From assembly GCA_965208775.1 (NCBI GenBank), contig OZ242360.1, positions 2,790,001-2,854,000 on the forward strand: a DNA stretch of 64,000 nucleotides, given 5' to 3'. The notes below the pieces were generated by a model, which saw nothing but the letters and a program-made list of their open reading frames with translations, was not told the origin of the DNA and ran no database searches. A program made the position numbers and the translations under genes. This DNA comes from JAPOVO01 sp026708165 (GTDB lineage: Bacteria > Chloroflexota > UBA11872 > VXNJ01). Position 1 is the stretch's first letter, and each line of letters opens with the position of its first letter. Shown here one piece after another: positions 1 to 9,391 of the stretch.

Positions 1-57
1 TCTATGAGGTATTTGAGGTCACGATCAACGCGAGTATGTTCTGCGTGTGGTTTTCTG

Positions 58-861
58 TCAGACCGACGGTCCCGGCATTTCGGACACCGACCACAGCCCC
101 GCGCCTTGCTGGGCGCCGTCGACCGACAGGGTAGTGCCGACGATCCACGATGAGCGCGGGGAGCACAGGAACGCGACCGCATCGGCAACTTCCCGCGCGG
201 TGCCCAACCGCTTGTACGGGAATTGCGAGTTGGCGAATTCGTGCATCACCTCGGGCATCTCGACGGCCCGCCGCCCCCAGCCGCCTCCTTCGAACATGAT
301 CGATCCGGGAGCGACGCAATTCACCCTGATGTTGTACTGGGCGAGCTCAAGGGACAGGCAGCGGGCAAGGAATATCTCGGCCGCCTTTGCAACGCCGTAT
401 TGTGCTGGAACGCTGGCGGTGATACCGGAAATCGACGAAATAATGACCACGCTGCCACCACCGGAATCTCGCATGATCGGAACCGCGGCCCGGACCGTCC
501 TGACGGCATGCATGAGGTTGATGTCCAGGGTCGCGTGCCAGTCGGCGTCGGTCGCTTCGAGGAGACCTCCGCCTTGGCTGCCGCCGGCGTTCGCCACGAG
601 TGCGTCGAGTCTGCCAAACGTTTGCTTGACCGACTCGACCATTCGGACGATGTCCTCGGGGACGGTCACGTCGATCTGGATTGCGTGTGCTCTTGCGTTC
701 TTATCCGCTATTTCGGCGGCGGCGGCCTCCAGGGTTTCGGGAGTTCTAGCCGCGATCGCTACGTTGCATCCCTCGTCGGCGAGCGTCAGCGCGGCTGCTC
801 TGCCGAGGCCGCGGCTTCCGCCGGTGATCAATGCGGCTTTGCCCGATAATCCAAGATCCAT
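58..861 (-). CDS. SDR-family oxidoreductase
   Basis: Predicted NAD(P)-dependent classical short-chain dehydrogenase/reductase of 267 residues. The Rossmann motif TGGSRGLG is at residues 13-20, NAGG at 91-94, and the catalytic set is N115, S142, Y155 and K159 (YGVAK). All expected residues are present, so an active enzyme is likely, but the alcohol or ketone substrate cannot be read from the sequence. The ATG at 861 is preferred over an in-frame start at 897 because GGGAGGAAG lies just upstream at normal spacing. It is transcribed divergently from the hydroxyacid dehydrogenase at 1034 across about 170 bp that hold no other gene. Confidence 0.93.
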   Translation of the reverse strand: MDLGLSGKAALITGGSRGLGRAAALTLADEGCNVAIAARTPETLEAAAAEIADKNARAHAIQIDVTVPEDIVRMVESVKQTFGRLDALVANAGGSQGGGLLEATDADWHATLDINLMHAVRTVRAAVPIMRDSGGGSVVIISSISGITASVPAQYGVAKAAEIFLARCLSLELAQYNIRVNCVAPGSIMFEGGGWGRRAVEMPEVMHEFANSQFPYKRLGTAREVADAVAFLCSPRSSWIVGTTLSVDGAQQGAGLWSVSEMPGPSV

Positions 862-1033
862 CGTTGCTTCCTCCCGGATGGCGACTGTGTTTGGCAATTA
901 TTGCGAAATGCGGGAACCATAAACCTCGAGCTGAGATGGGTTTACACGGACTGCCATTCGTTACTTTCGGGCGAAGGAGTGGACGCAGGGAACGTAAGCT
1001 AAGGGACTGGTCGGATCGTGAGGAGGGAGCTCG

Positions 1034-1984
1034 ATGAAAACCGTTGTGCCGGACGATCACCCGCCGGTATTCCAAGGGTCGAAAGCCGAGACTATGCTGC
1101 GCGGTATCGGCGAAGTGGGGATCTTCAACACCCGGCCGCAGACGAACGATGAGCTGATCGAGCGGATTCGCGGAGCGGAGGCAGTGATAAGCATCCGGGG
1201 AGCGGTGGCCTGTCCGAGGGAAGTGATCGAGGCGTGCCGAGAGCTAAGGGTCATCTCTATCTGGGGAACGGGGACCGATCATGTGGACCTTCCGGCGGCC
1301 AGAGAGCTGGGGGTTACGGTTTGCAATACTCCGGCGGTTTCTGCCGTTTCGGTAGCCGAACAGTCGCTTGCGCTGATGCTCGCCGCGGCGCGCAGGCTGC
1401 CGGACATCAGCGCGGAGGTCAAAGACGGCGGCTGGCCCAAGGCGATGATTTCGCAACTACACGGAAAGACGTTGGGAATCGTAGGCCTCGGAGCGATTGG
1501 CCGGCAGGTGGCGCGGCTAGGTGCGGGGATCGGAATGGACTTGGTCGCGTGGACGTTTAACCCCGACGGCGCGCTGGCGGACGAGCTGGGCGTAAAGCTA
1601 GTGGACCTTGACGAACTGCTCCGCCGGGCCGACGTCGTCTCGCTTCACGTGCGACAGTCACCGGAAACGGAAGGCATGCTGGATTCGGCGAAGCTGGCCT
1701 TAATGAAGCCGGACGCCATTCTGGTCAACACGGCCCGCGGCGCTCTGATCGACGAGCAGGCGCTGGTTGTGGCTCTGAACGAGGGCGCATTGGGAGCGGC
1801 GGCGCTGGACGTATTCGTGGAGGAACCGCTGCCGGTGGACCACCCCTTGCTGCGCACCCCCAATACCGTGCTCACGCCGCACTCAGCGGGCCTGAGTCCG
1901 GAGGCTCTGGAAGCGGGTCTGGTGATGTCTGTCGAGAACATCCGGCACTTCATGGATGGATCGCCCGTAAACGTCGTGGGATAA
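1034..1984 (+). CDS. D-2-hydroxyacid dehydrogenase (SerA/GyaR-like)
   Basis: A 316-residue member of the D-isomer-specific 2-hydroxyacid dehydrogenases, which interconvert 2-hydroxy- and 2-oxoacids with NAD(P). The nucleotide-binding GLGAIG is at 151-156, and the catalytic triad is R235 (NTARG), E264 (FVEEP) and H283 (TPHSAG). There is no C-terminal ACT domain, so it is the short form and need not be a dedicated phosphoglycerate dehydrogenase; glyoxylate/hydroxypyruvate or another hydroxyacid is equally possible. GGAGGGAG stands 4 nt before the ATG, which fixes the start. It is a single gene facing away from its SDR neighbour. Confidence 0.93.
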   Translation: MKTVVPDDHPPVFQGSKAETMLRGIGEVGIFNTRPQTNDELIERIRGAEAVISIRGAVACPREVIEACRELRVISIWGTGTDHVDLPAARELGVTVCNTPAVSAVSVAEQSLALMLAAARRLPDISAEVKDGGWPKAMISQLHGKTLGIVGLGAIGRQVARLGAGIGMDLVAWTFNPDGALADELGVKLVDLDELLRRADVVSLHVRQSPETEGMLDSAKLALMKPDAILVNTARGALIDEQALVVALNEGALGAAALDVFVEEPLPVDHPLLRTPNTVLTPHSAGLSPEALEAGLVMSVENIRHFMDGSPVNVVG

Positions 1985-2098
1985 CGCCACAGTCAGCGGA
2001 TCGAGCCTGCGCAGCCGCACATCGGGACTGCGGACGTAGGCAGAGCGTATCGTCTGAAAAATAGCTGGCGAGTCAAAAGGTCCCGCAGCCGGATTACC

Positions 2099-2857
2099 TC
2101 AGGAGCGGAGCTCCGCAACGCAGGCGGCCGCACTGTCCGTCACGAACCCGGCGTCTGTACCGATATTGACGAACTTGAATCCTTCCGCGATTCGGCGTTT
2201 ACCCATTTCCATGGTGCCGCAGGCATATCCGGGTATCTTGCCGTGCTTCTGGCACATCTCCAGCACGTGCGCCACGGCTTCGTTGTGCGCGGGATGAACT
2301 CCCATATCGCTGACCTTGAGACCCATGGACAGGGCGAGGTCGGACGGGCCGATCCAGCAACCATCGACGCCTTCGACGGCGAATATCTCGTCGGCGTCTT
2401 CGACTGCCTCGACCGATTCGATCTGAACTGCCAGAAAGAGCTCGTCATCAACCTGATCGAAGTAGTCGCTGCCATAGAGCGCGGTGATGGGCGATCCGGC
2501 GTTGGACCGCGATCCCCGGGGCGGATATCTCACTGCAGCCGCGGCGGCCTCAGCTTCGGCCCTGGAATTCACCAACGGGACGATGATTCCCATGAGGCCG
2601 TCGTCAAGCAGGCGGCCGATGAGCGTGTAGTCGTTGATGGCGACCCTGGCTACCGGCGCGGCGCTGCCGCGCAAGATCGCCAGGACTGCCGTCCTAATCG
2701 CATCCGGCGACCAGAATCCGTGCTGCGTGTCCATGAGCACCCAGTCGTAGCCGGAGGTGGACAATATCTCCGCCGACCAGGGAGAAGTCAGCGCGGCCGA
2801 GACTCCGAGGGCCGGTTCGCCGTCGAGCATTTTCTGTTTCGCAGCGTTCTTGCGCAT
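2099..2857 (-). CDS. HpcH/HpaI-family aldolase
   Basis: A class II, metal-dependent aldolase of 252 residues in the HpcH/HpaI family, which cleaves or forms 2-keto-3-deoxy or 4-hydroxy-2-oxo acids to pyruvate plus an aldehyde. The active-site positions of HpaI are all matched: D43 and H46 (MDTQHG), R71, and metal ligands E147 (QIES) and D173 (GPSDLA). The true substrate is unknown; homologues act on 2,4-dihydroxyhept-2-enedioate, 4-hydroxy-2-oxovalerate and related acids. GGAGGAAGG lies 10 nt before the ATG. It is monocistronic, and with the flanking dehydrogenases suggests degradation of organic acids. Confidence 0.92.
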   Translation of the reverse strand: MRKNAAKQKMLDGEPALGVSAALTSPWSAEILSTSGYDWVLMDTQHGFWSPDAIRTAVLAILRGSAAPVARVAINDYTLIGRLLDDGLMGIIVPLVNSRAEAEAAAAAVRYPPRGSRSNAGSPITALYGSDYFDQVDDELFLAVQIESVEAVEDADEIFAVEGVDGCWIGPSDLALSMGLKVSDMGVHPAHNEAVAHVLEMCQKHGKIPGYACGTMEMGKRRIAEGFKFVNIGTDAGFVTDSAAACVAELRS

Positions 2858-3009
2858 CTTTGCTAGTCCTTCCTCCGGGTGCCAGTTCGATCAGGCCGTC
2901 CCTAAGCGCGGCGAGGGGGTTTCGATTTGCAAGCAAAGCGTAGCCGACAGCGCGGCCAGTTCTGAAATCGCGAAGGACGTCGAGGAAGCGTAGTTCGAGA
3001 GTATCGAGA

Positions 3010-3834
3010 TCAGGACGAGACCAGACGTTCGATTTCGTAATACTCGCGGACGGCGGTGGGCGCCTGTCTAAAGGAACAGGCGTTGACCAGGTTCCTGCAC
3101 ATTCGGCTCACGATGGTCTTGGGCGTAACCGGCCTCAGATACTCCTCGTGAAGAGCGAATCCGCGGCCGGCGACGATTCGCTCGCAATCGCGGCGGCTCA
3201 GAATCCGACCTTCGTGGAAGGGATCGAGATAAATCTCTTCGCGAGGGTCTCCGAAGCGGATGATGAAGTGACCCGGCAAGCCAATCCCATCAACTCGTAG
3301 CCCGGCCTTCGATCCGACGGCCATGTAAATGAGGCTGAGGGTTATGGGAATGCCCGATCGACGATCGATAACCTGGTCGACGAAACTGTTTGCTGGGTCG
3401 TAGTAGTCGTCCGAGTTTCCGGCGAATCCGAGCTCGCCCGACATGAAGTTGCGAAAGGCCTCCAGGTTGAAGGCCGTTTCAGACTCCGGGCCGAGCAGAA
3501 ACGCGAGGTCGCTTGAGAACTGCGTCAGCCTTGTCACGTACGCGTCGGCGTCGAGGTCCGGGTTGTCGATTCCGGAGAGCGCCAGCGCCGCGCGTTCTAG
3601 AGACACCGACCGCGGATCGGCTGCGAATCTCCTCAACTCGGACTTAAATACGCGCTTGTTTATCTCCCGGAGAATGCCCCACAAGCCCGCTCGGGTCCTC
3701 GGAGAGGCTGTGGACGCGTATCTACGTAGCAGTGGGACCGCATCGGCTTCCAGATCGAGAAGTCTTCTTCGGGCGGACGCCCGAACCTCCGCTTCCGGTG
3801 AGGTCAGGATTTGGATCAACTCGTTGACGTTCAT
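3010..3834 (-). CDS. SirB1-like transglutaminase-core family protein
   Basis: A protein of 274 residues. An N-terminal all-helical part (about 1-100) resembles HEAT-type helical repeats (EVRASARRRLLDLEADAVP). It is followed by a SirB1-type transglutaminase-core domain recognisable from GNSDDYYDPANSF, RRSGIPITLSLIYM and GIGLPGHFIIRF. Family members are usually about 270 residues with uncertain biochemical role; homologues have been placed near rRNA methylation or regulatory genes. The ATG at 3834 opens the family-like N-terminus; an in-frame GTG lies at 3858 and neither has a clear ribosome-binding site. No function beyond the family is inferred. Confidence 0.88.
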   Translation of the reverse strand: MNVNELIQILTSPEAEVRASARRRLLDLEADAVPLLRRYASTASPRTRAGLWGILREINKRVFKSELRRFAADPRSVSLERAALALSGIDNPDLDADAYVTRLTQFSSDLAFLLGPESETAFNLEAFRNFMSGELGFAGNSDDYYDPANSFVDQVIDRRSGIPITLSLIYMAVGSKAGLRVDGIGLPGHFIIRFGDPREEIYLDPFHEGRILSRRDCERIVAGRGFALHEEYLRPVTPKTIVSRMCRNLVNACSFRQAPTAVREYYEIERLVSS

Positions 3835-4085
3835 ATGGCCGTGTAGGGAGGGCCGCACCGACGAATACTCTCGATCACGGCCAGTTTCAAGTGGCTATCG
3901 GCTAGACCGGCCGGCGGGGTACCCGTGCGAATCATTGCCGACCGTCCGCTGGTTGACGTTTAACTTCCTTCAATTTCGGGTAGCATCTTAGACTTGTAGG
4001 GGCGTTAACCGCATGTCGGCGCTGTCGCGCGCGTGGGATGGCTCAGTGTGGAGCCCTTTTTTGAGATTGGGCCAATGGAGGGCCA

Positions 4086-5942
4086 ATGCCGGTAAACAAG
4101 CTGTCGTGGATGATTGGCGGTCCACAGGGCAGCGGGATCAATCGTTCCGCTGAGGTTTTCGCCAGAGCGTGCATTCGAAACGGACTGCATGTTTTTTCCA
4201 ATATCGAGTACCACTCGAACATCATGGGCCGGCACAGCTTCTACCGCGTGCGCGTCAACGACAAGCGCATACGGTCTCATGTGGACTCCGTCGATCTCCT
4301 TCTGGCTCTGGATGAAGAAACGCTCTTCGGGGACGTTGACAGCCAGTATCCAACACACCGGGGCCATGTTCACGAAATAGCCCCGGGCGGTGGGATGATC
4401 CTCGATGCAGCGTTGGGAATATCGCCGGAGCAAATCGGCCGCGACGACGTGCGCGTGTTCGCAATTCCCTACACCGATCTGCTTAAGGAAGGGGTGAGCC
4501 GGGCCGGACTGGAATACAACTCCAGGCGGCACGACATCATGCGAAACATCGTGTCGGTGGCGGCTTCGTTCGCGCTGGTTGACATGGATACTAGTGTGAT
4601 CGTCGACATCCTGCGGCAGCAATTGCCGGCCCGACGCGCACACCTGGTAGAAGTGAACGCCAGGGTCGTAGAGGCTACGACTCAGTTGGTGAAGGCCGAA
4701 TTCGGGACAGACTTCGGTTTCACACTCGAAGCGTTGGAGGAAGGCTCCGACCGGATGATCATTCGTGGGGCGGACGCCGTCGGTCTGGGCAAGCTCTACG
4801 CCGGGTGCTCTTTTCAGACTTACTATCCGATAGCGCCGGCGACGGAGGAGAGCGAGTTCCTCGAAACGGTACAGACTCAGTTCCCGATAACAATATTGCA
4901 GGCTGAGGACGAGATCGCGTGCATCAACATGGCGGTCGGCGCGGCTCACGGCGGAGCCAGGGCCGCAACATCGACGGCGGGACCGGGGTTCTCGATGATG
5001 TGCGAGGGATTGGGATTCGCCGCGATGACGGAAGCTCCGGGGCCGGTCGTGTGCCTTTACCAGCGGGGCGGACCCAGCACCGGGCTGCCTACGAGGCACT
5101 CACAGGGGGACCTGAAGTTTGCGCTGACCCCCGGTCACGGCGACTTTCCGCACATAGTGGTCGCGCCGGGGGACATCCAGGAGTGTTTCGAGTTCACCTT
5201 TAAGGCGTTCAACTACGGCGACAAATACCAGATGCCGATCATAGTTCTGCTGGACAGGGTATTGGCGAACAGTTTCTGGACTGTCGACGAGATAAGCGTG
5301 GACGGGTTGGTAGCGGACCGCGGCGAGCTGTTTTCGGAGAACGGCGCGGCCAACGGGGCGGCGAGTTACAAGCGCCACGCCGTAACGGAGTCGGGGGTGA
5401 GTCCGCGGAGTATCCCCGGCGAGCCGGGCGGACTGTTTGTGACGACTAGCGACGAACACACCGACTCCGGCAAGATCAGCGAGGGCATCGAAAACCGTCT
5501 TGCGCAGATGGACAAGCGAATGCGGAAACTCGATCTGATGGCGTCGGAGACTCCGGCGGAAGACAAGTGGACGCTCCACGGTCCCGAGCAGGCCGACGCA
5601 ACCGTGGTTTCGTGGGGATCGACGAAGGGCGCAATCATCGACGCCATGCGGGTACTTGACGAAGACCTGGGCATCAAGGTCAATTTCTTGCAGATTCGGC
5701 TGATGAGGCCGTTCCCGGCGGAGGAAATTTCGGCAGTGCTGGCCGGAGCGAACAAGCTGATACTGATAGAGGACAATTACTCAGGGCAGCTTGGAGAGTT
5801 GATCAGAGAAAAGACCGGAATCGATATTGAAACGAGAGTCCTCAAGTACGACGGTAGACCGATTTCGCAGAACGAGGTCGAGGAGGGCGTGGCAGAGGCC
5901 GCTCGGGTTGGACCTGTGCGCCTTGTAATGAGCCATCCTTGA
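4086..5942 (+). CDS. korA: 2-oxoacid:acceptor oxidoreductase, fused gamma-alpha subunit
   Basis: The larger subunit (618 residues) of a ferredoxin-dependent 2-oxoacid oxidoreductase, probably 2-oxoglutarate-type. Residues 1-200 are the gamma domain (GGPQGSGINRSAEVFARA). The alpha/pyrimidine-binding domain follows (TSTAGPGFSMM, QRGGPSTGLPT), and a transketolase C-terminal-like domain contains VSWGSTKGAI. This gamma-alpha fusion is normal for the two-subunit KorAB type found in Actinobacteria, archaea and Chloroflexota. GGAGGG precedes the ATG. The beta subunit gene follows after 55 nt. The substrate (2-oxoglutarate versus pyruvate or branched-chain oxoacids) is not settled by sequence reading. 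Confidence 0.92.
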   Translation: MPVNKLSWMIGGPQGSGINRSAEVFARACIRNGLHVFSNIEYHSNIMGRHSFYRVRVNDKRIRSHVDSVDLLLALDEETLFGDVDSQYPTHRGHVHEIAPGGGMILDAALGISPEQIGRDDVRVFAIPYTDLLKEGVSRAGLEYNSRRHDIMRNIVSVAASFALVDMDTSVIVDILRQQLPARRAHLVEVNARVVEATTQLVKAEFGTDFGFTLEALEEGSDRMIIRGADAVGLGKLYAGCSFQTYYPIAPATEESEFLETVQTQFPITILQAEDEIACINMAVGAAHGGARAATSTAGPGFSMMCEGLGFAAMTEAPGPVVCLYQRGGPSTGLPTRHSQGDLKFALTPGHGDFPHIVVAPGDIQECFEFTFKAFNYGDKYQMPIIVLLDRVLANSFWTVDEISVDGLVADRGELFSENGAANGAASYKRHAVTESGVSPRSIPGEPGGLFVTTSDEHTDSGKISEGIENRLAQMDKRMRKLDLMASETPAEDKWTLHGPEQADATVVSWGSTKGAIIDAMRVLDEDLGIKVNFLQIRLMRPFPAEEISAVLAGANKLILIEDNYSGQLGELIREKTGIDIETRVLKYDGRPISQNEVEEGVAEAARVGPVRLVMSHP

Positions 5943-5997
5943 ACATGCAAGTGTCGAGAAGACTTATGGTAAGACGGTCTTGACGGGGAAGGTGTAG

Positions 5998-6939
5998 ATG
6001 GCTGTAGCGGAGCTAAAGCGGCCGGACTTCAAGGTGGATACGCGCCCGGACTGGTGCCCGGGATGCGGCGACTTCGGGATCTTGAATGCGATTCGTCAGG
6101 CGCTCGCGAACATGCGTCTCGAGCCGCATAACGTTGCGGTGGTTTCGGGAATAGGCTGCTCGGGCAAGACGCCGCACTACATCGGTACGTACGGTTTTCA
6201 TACTCTGCACGGCCGAGCCTTACCCTTTGCGACGGGCATCAAGCTGGCGAACCGTGAGTTGACGGTGATCGCTGTCGGCGGCGACGGCGACGGCTACGGA
6301 ATCGGCGCGGGATATTTCGTCAATACCGGCAGGCGCAATCTCGACTTTACGTACATCGTGTTCAACAACGGCGTTTACGGCCTGACCAAGGGTCAGGCGT
6401 CGCCAACGTTGGGGCGCGGCGAGCAGACAAAGTCGATGTCCGAAGCGGCAATTCAGGACGGCATCAACCCCATAGGACTGGCCATATCCTCCGGTTACAC
6501 GTTCGTCGCAAGGGGCTATGCGATGGACCCGCGCGGGCTTGCGAAGCTTATCGCCGATGCGGTCCGCCATCGAGGGACGTCTTTTATCGACGTGCTCCAG
6601 CCCTGCCCCGTCTATAACGATAAGCAGACGGTCGAGTGGTACATGGGGCGAGACCGCGAAGACAAGCAGCGCCGCGTGTATCAGCTAATCGAAGAGGGTT
6701 TCGACCCCGTGGTGCGAGATTCGTCCAACGTCGATGAAATCGTCCAAAAGAAGCAGATTGCGCTCGCCAAGTCGTACGAGTGGGGTGATCGAATCCCGAT
6801 AGGCGTGCTTTTCCAGATCGACATGCCAACGTTCGAAGACGGACTTGACCTCCGCCGCCCCGATGGATCGAAGGGCGCGATAATGAAGCAGGCCGCGCCA
6901 TACCAGGACTTTTCGTCGGTTTTGGGCCGTTTCCGCTAA
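5998..6939 (+). CDS. korB: 2-oxoacid:acceptor oxidoreductase, TPP-binding beta subunit
   Basis: The thiamine-diphosphate subunit (313 residues) partnering the upstream alpha subunit. The thiamine-binding motif GDGDGYGIG is at 95-103, ending near NNGVYGLTKGQASPT (123-137). Four cysteines fit the single [4Fe-4S] cluster of this family: C20 and C23 (CPGCGD), C54 (GIGCS) and C203 (QPCPVYN). Together the pair would decarboxylate a 2-oxoacid oxidatively to an acyl-CoA, passing electrons to ferredoxin; the reaction is reversible in carbon-fixing organisms. No dedicated delta (ferredoxin) subunit lies next to it. Confidence 0.93.
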   Translation: MAVAELKRPDFKVDTRPDWCPGCGDFGILNAIRQALANMRLEPHNVAVVSGIGCSGKTPHYIGTYGFHTLHGRALPFATGIKLANRELTVIAVGGDGDGYGIGAGYFVNTGRRNLDFTYIVFNNGVYGLTKGQASPTLGRGEQTKSMSEAAIQDGINPIGLAISSGYTFVARGYAMDPRGLAKLIADAVRHRGTSFIDVLQPCPVYNDKQTVEWYMGRDREDKQRRVYQLIEEGFDPVVRDSSNVDEIVQKKQIALAKSYEWGDRIPIGVLFQIDMPTFEDGLDLRRPDGSKGAIMKQAAPYQDFSSVLGRFR

Positions 6940-6948
6940 GAAGCCAGT

Positions 6949-8415
6949 CTAAGACCCGTTAGTCCTACCTATCGCCGAATATTCGGGGGGCTGCCACTCC
7001 ATATCCGGGTCCAGAGGATAGATCGGACGCCCGATGGCCTCGAAGGGCATGGACGGCAGGTTCTGGCAGATTGCTCCGGGAGTTAGCGCGATGAAGGACG
7101 ACGCAGCGACCGCGGAGAGCTCGGGTTGTAGATAACCGAGCTTTACCACGATCAACCTGCATTCCAACGGCTCGATACCGAGTTGCCGAAACTGGTTCAG
7201 GTAGTGAAAGGGTGTGCGGCGGTCGGTGACGATTACCTTGATCCCGTCGACGTTGAGCACGGCCTGCCGCCCGCGCGCCAAGCGAAACATACGACCGCCA
7301 CCGACGGTCTCCAGCCGTTCGACGACGCCGGTGAGCTCGAGCGGCTTGCCGTAGATCTTGTCGAGCTTGCCGCCGAGCGATACCGAAACCTCGCCGCCGA
7401 TTCCCGCTTGGGCCATCGCATCGAGCGCGGCGGAGTCGGGCACGCTGGCAAAGACAGCGTCGGGGACCTTGTTCGCGACAAGACGCTCCAAGGCATAGAC
7501 GAGGTCTCCAACACCTCCGCCCGTGGGGTTGTCACCGGAGTCCGTGATGAATGCAGGGCGAGCGTCGGCCTGCAATGCTCGCGCAATGCACTCGTCCATC
7601 GATCCGGCGGGCATACCGTAGTGGTACTCGTTGCGATGCTTCCAAAACTCGCCTGCGACATTCGCGGCGGCCTCGTGGCAGCTTTCGGGAGAGGCGCCGC
7701 AGGCGAGGGCGTTTGCCATCGTGTAGGGACGGTCGGTCCAACAGTGGCCGATAAGAAGCGAGGCGTCGATGACTTCCGGCTCGTGATTCAGCGTCTCCAG
7801 CATCTCGTACACGCTCGCCATCGGCTGGAAGTTCGTGTTGGTGATGTCGCCCGGCATGGCCATCGGAACGCCAATTCGAGTGGTGGAGGGACGGACTCCG
7901 TCGCGCAGGCATCGGACTAGCAGATCGACGGCCCGCCGCCGGGTCTCGACCGCGTCGATATGAGGGGCGGTGCGGTAGGCGGTCGCGATGTTGAGATTGT
8001 CGGCCATGCGGTCGGTTACCTTGCCGTGGAGGTCCAGGCTGCAAGCGGTGAGCTTGTCGCGACCGACGATATCCCTGGCGGCCTCGATGAGGCGGCCTTC
8101 GGCGTCGTGCGGGCCGTCGACTTCCAAGGCGCCATGCAGATCGAAATAGACGGCGTCGACCTCGCCCGCCTCGCGGAGTCGTTCCAAAAGTTCACTTTGG
8201 AGCGCGCTGAACGCTTCGTTCTCGACGTTGCCTCCGGGGAGCGCGCCGGCGTATAGCGTGCCGACAAACTCCACATTGGGATACTCGTCGAGGAAGGGAT
8301 AGCGGTCGCTTTCCAGGAGCTCGACACCCCTGAAAACGCCGAAGTCATCCAGCGTTGTAGGAAGACTGTTGAACGTCGAGTTTTCGGAAGCTATCCCGCC
8401 GATTGCGATGCGCAT
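6949..8415 (-). CDS. M81-family (MlrC-like) metallopeptidase
   Basis: A 488-residue member of peptidase family M81, named after MlrC of microcystin degradation. It begins MRIAIGGIASENSTF. The presumed zinc-binding motifs are FDLHGA at 91-96 and SLDLHG at 126-131, followed by a well-conserved MlrC C-terminal domain. Most environmental homologues are not microcystinases, so hydrolysis of a small peptide or other amide is the safest guess. GGAG lies 6 nt before the ATG. Its 3' end faces korB with only 9 nt between the stop codons, so the two genes are convergent. Confidence 0.92.
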   Translation of the reverse strand: MRIAIGGIASENSTFNSLPTTLDDFGVFRGVELLESDRYPFLDEYPNVEFVGTLYAGALPGGNVENEAFSALQSELLERLREAGEVDAVYFDLHGALEVDGPHDAEGRLIEAARDIVGRDKLTACSLDLHGKVTDRMADNLNIATAYRTAPHIDAVETRRRAVDLLVRCLRDGVRPSTTRIGVPMAMPGDITNTNFQPMASVYEMLETLNHEPEVIDASLLIGHCWTDRPYTMANALACGASPESCHEAAANVAGEFWKHRNEYHYGMPAGSMDECIARALQADARPAFITDSGDNPTGGGVGDLVYALERLVANKVPDAVFASVPDSAALDAMAQAGIGGEVSVSLGGKLDKIYGKPLELTGVVERLETVGGGRMFRLARGRQAVLNVDGIKVIVTDRRTPFHYLNQFRQLGIEPLECRLIVVKLGYLQPELSAVAASSFIALTPGAICQNLPSMPFEAIGRPIYPLDPDMEWQPPEYSAIGRTNGS

Positions 8416-8455
8416 TTAATTCTCCGTCAGCACTTAGGTGACATACACGATTTAG

Positions 8456-9241
8456 TCACTGCTCTTTCGAATGGTTGCCGGTCAGCATGATCTTCAGACG
8501 GTACAAGGGTAACCACAGAAGCGAGCGGCGCTGGTTTTTGAGGTGCATGCGCCAGCCGGGCTTGGGATATTCGAGACCGGTGCGGGCCACGGAGGTGCGT
8601 CGAGTCTCGATTGCGGCGCGCAGGTCTTCCGGCGTTTCACCCTCGAACAGCGTGACGACTTTTCCGACGTCGCCGAAGTGGGCGTCCGTTCCCCCTATCG
8701 CCGCCCCGAGACGCGAGCTATTGGCATCGTAGAAATCGAGGAGATGCTTGCGGGAACTCGGCGAAATGTAGGGCGAATCGAGCTCAATGCCGTCGAATGT
8801 AGTCTCTTCGAGCCACTCGGTCATCGTCTTGATCGAAGCCGACGATGGGAGGCCGAGCGCGGGGTGGGCGATGACCGCAAGGCCACCTTGCTCGCGAATC
8901 GCCCGCACGGTGTCGGGCACGGTGCGGAATAATGGCACGGGGCGATTCAGAAAGAGACCGACGATATGGTGCTGCCAGCGGGTGGTAACTTCCTGTCCCA
9001 CGACCACGCGCGGGCCCCGAGCCGCGCCGAGAGGTTGGGCGCCTAGCGCGCCGTGGACCATATCGTGATCGGTTATTGCGATGACTCGAATCCCGCGCGA
9101 TTTCGCAATTTCGAGTATTTCACCAGAAGTCACTACTCCGTCGCTGCAATCGGTGTGACAGTGCAAGTCGGCGACGGACCATCCGGCAGGCGGCGCTACC
9201 CGGCCGTACGGGTCCAAGTCGATGTCTCCAACGGTCGGCAT
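8456..9241 (-). CDS. PHP-domain phosphoesterase-like protein
   Basis: A PHP-fold metal-dependent hydrolase. The metal-binding signature HCHTDCSDG begins about 26 residues into this reading, followed by ITDHD and later GGTDAHFGD, all expected for polymerase-and-histidinol-phosphatase domains that hydrolyse phosphoesters or nucleotides. I chose the ATG at 9241 (261 residues); an in-frame GTG at 9298 would add 19 residues, and neither has a strong ribosome-binding site. The C-terminal 30 residues are basic and hydrophobic, ending in NHSKEQ. It follows the M81 gene on the same strand with a 40-nt gap, so co-transcription is possible. Confidence 0.85.
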   Translation of the reverse strand: MPTVGDIDLDPYGRVAPPAGWSVADLHCHTDCSDGVVTSGEILEIAKSRGIRVIAITDHDMVHGALGAQPLGAARGPRVVVGQEVTTRWQHHIVGLFLNRPVPLFRTVPDTVRAIREQGGLAVIAHPALGLPSSASIKTMTEWLEETTFDGIELDSPYISPSSRKHLLDFYDANSSRLGAAIGGTDAHFGDVGKVVTLFEGETPEDLRAAIETRRTSVARTGLEYPKPGWRMHLKNQRRSLLWLPLYRLKIMLTGNHSKEQ

Positions 9242-9391
9242 ATCTATGGTGCGAGTGAGCGATCCTGCGCTCTCCGCGCCTGCTGCTTTTCGAGTCACGG
9301 GGCTGAACGAGTCGGTGTCGAACCAGTGGACACCGGGCGGGGCATTAAGCTCAAATCAAGCGATTTTCACTGCGTCGGGCGGTAAGCGATC

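Noticed and set aside
4005..5099. 364-codon open frame on the minus strand
   Set aside because: Antisense to korA, low-complexity composition and no motif.
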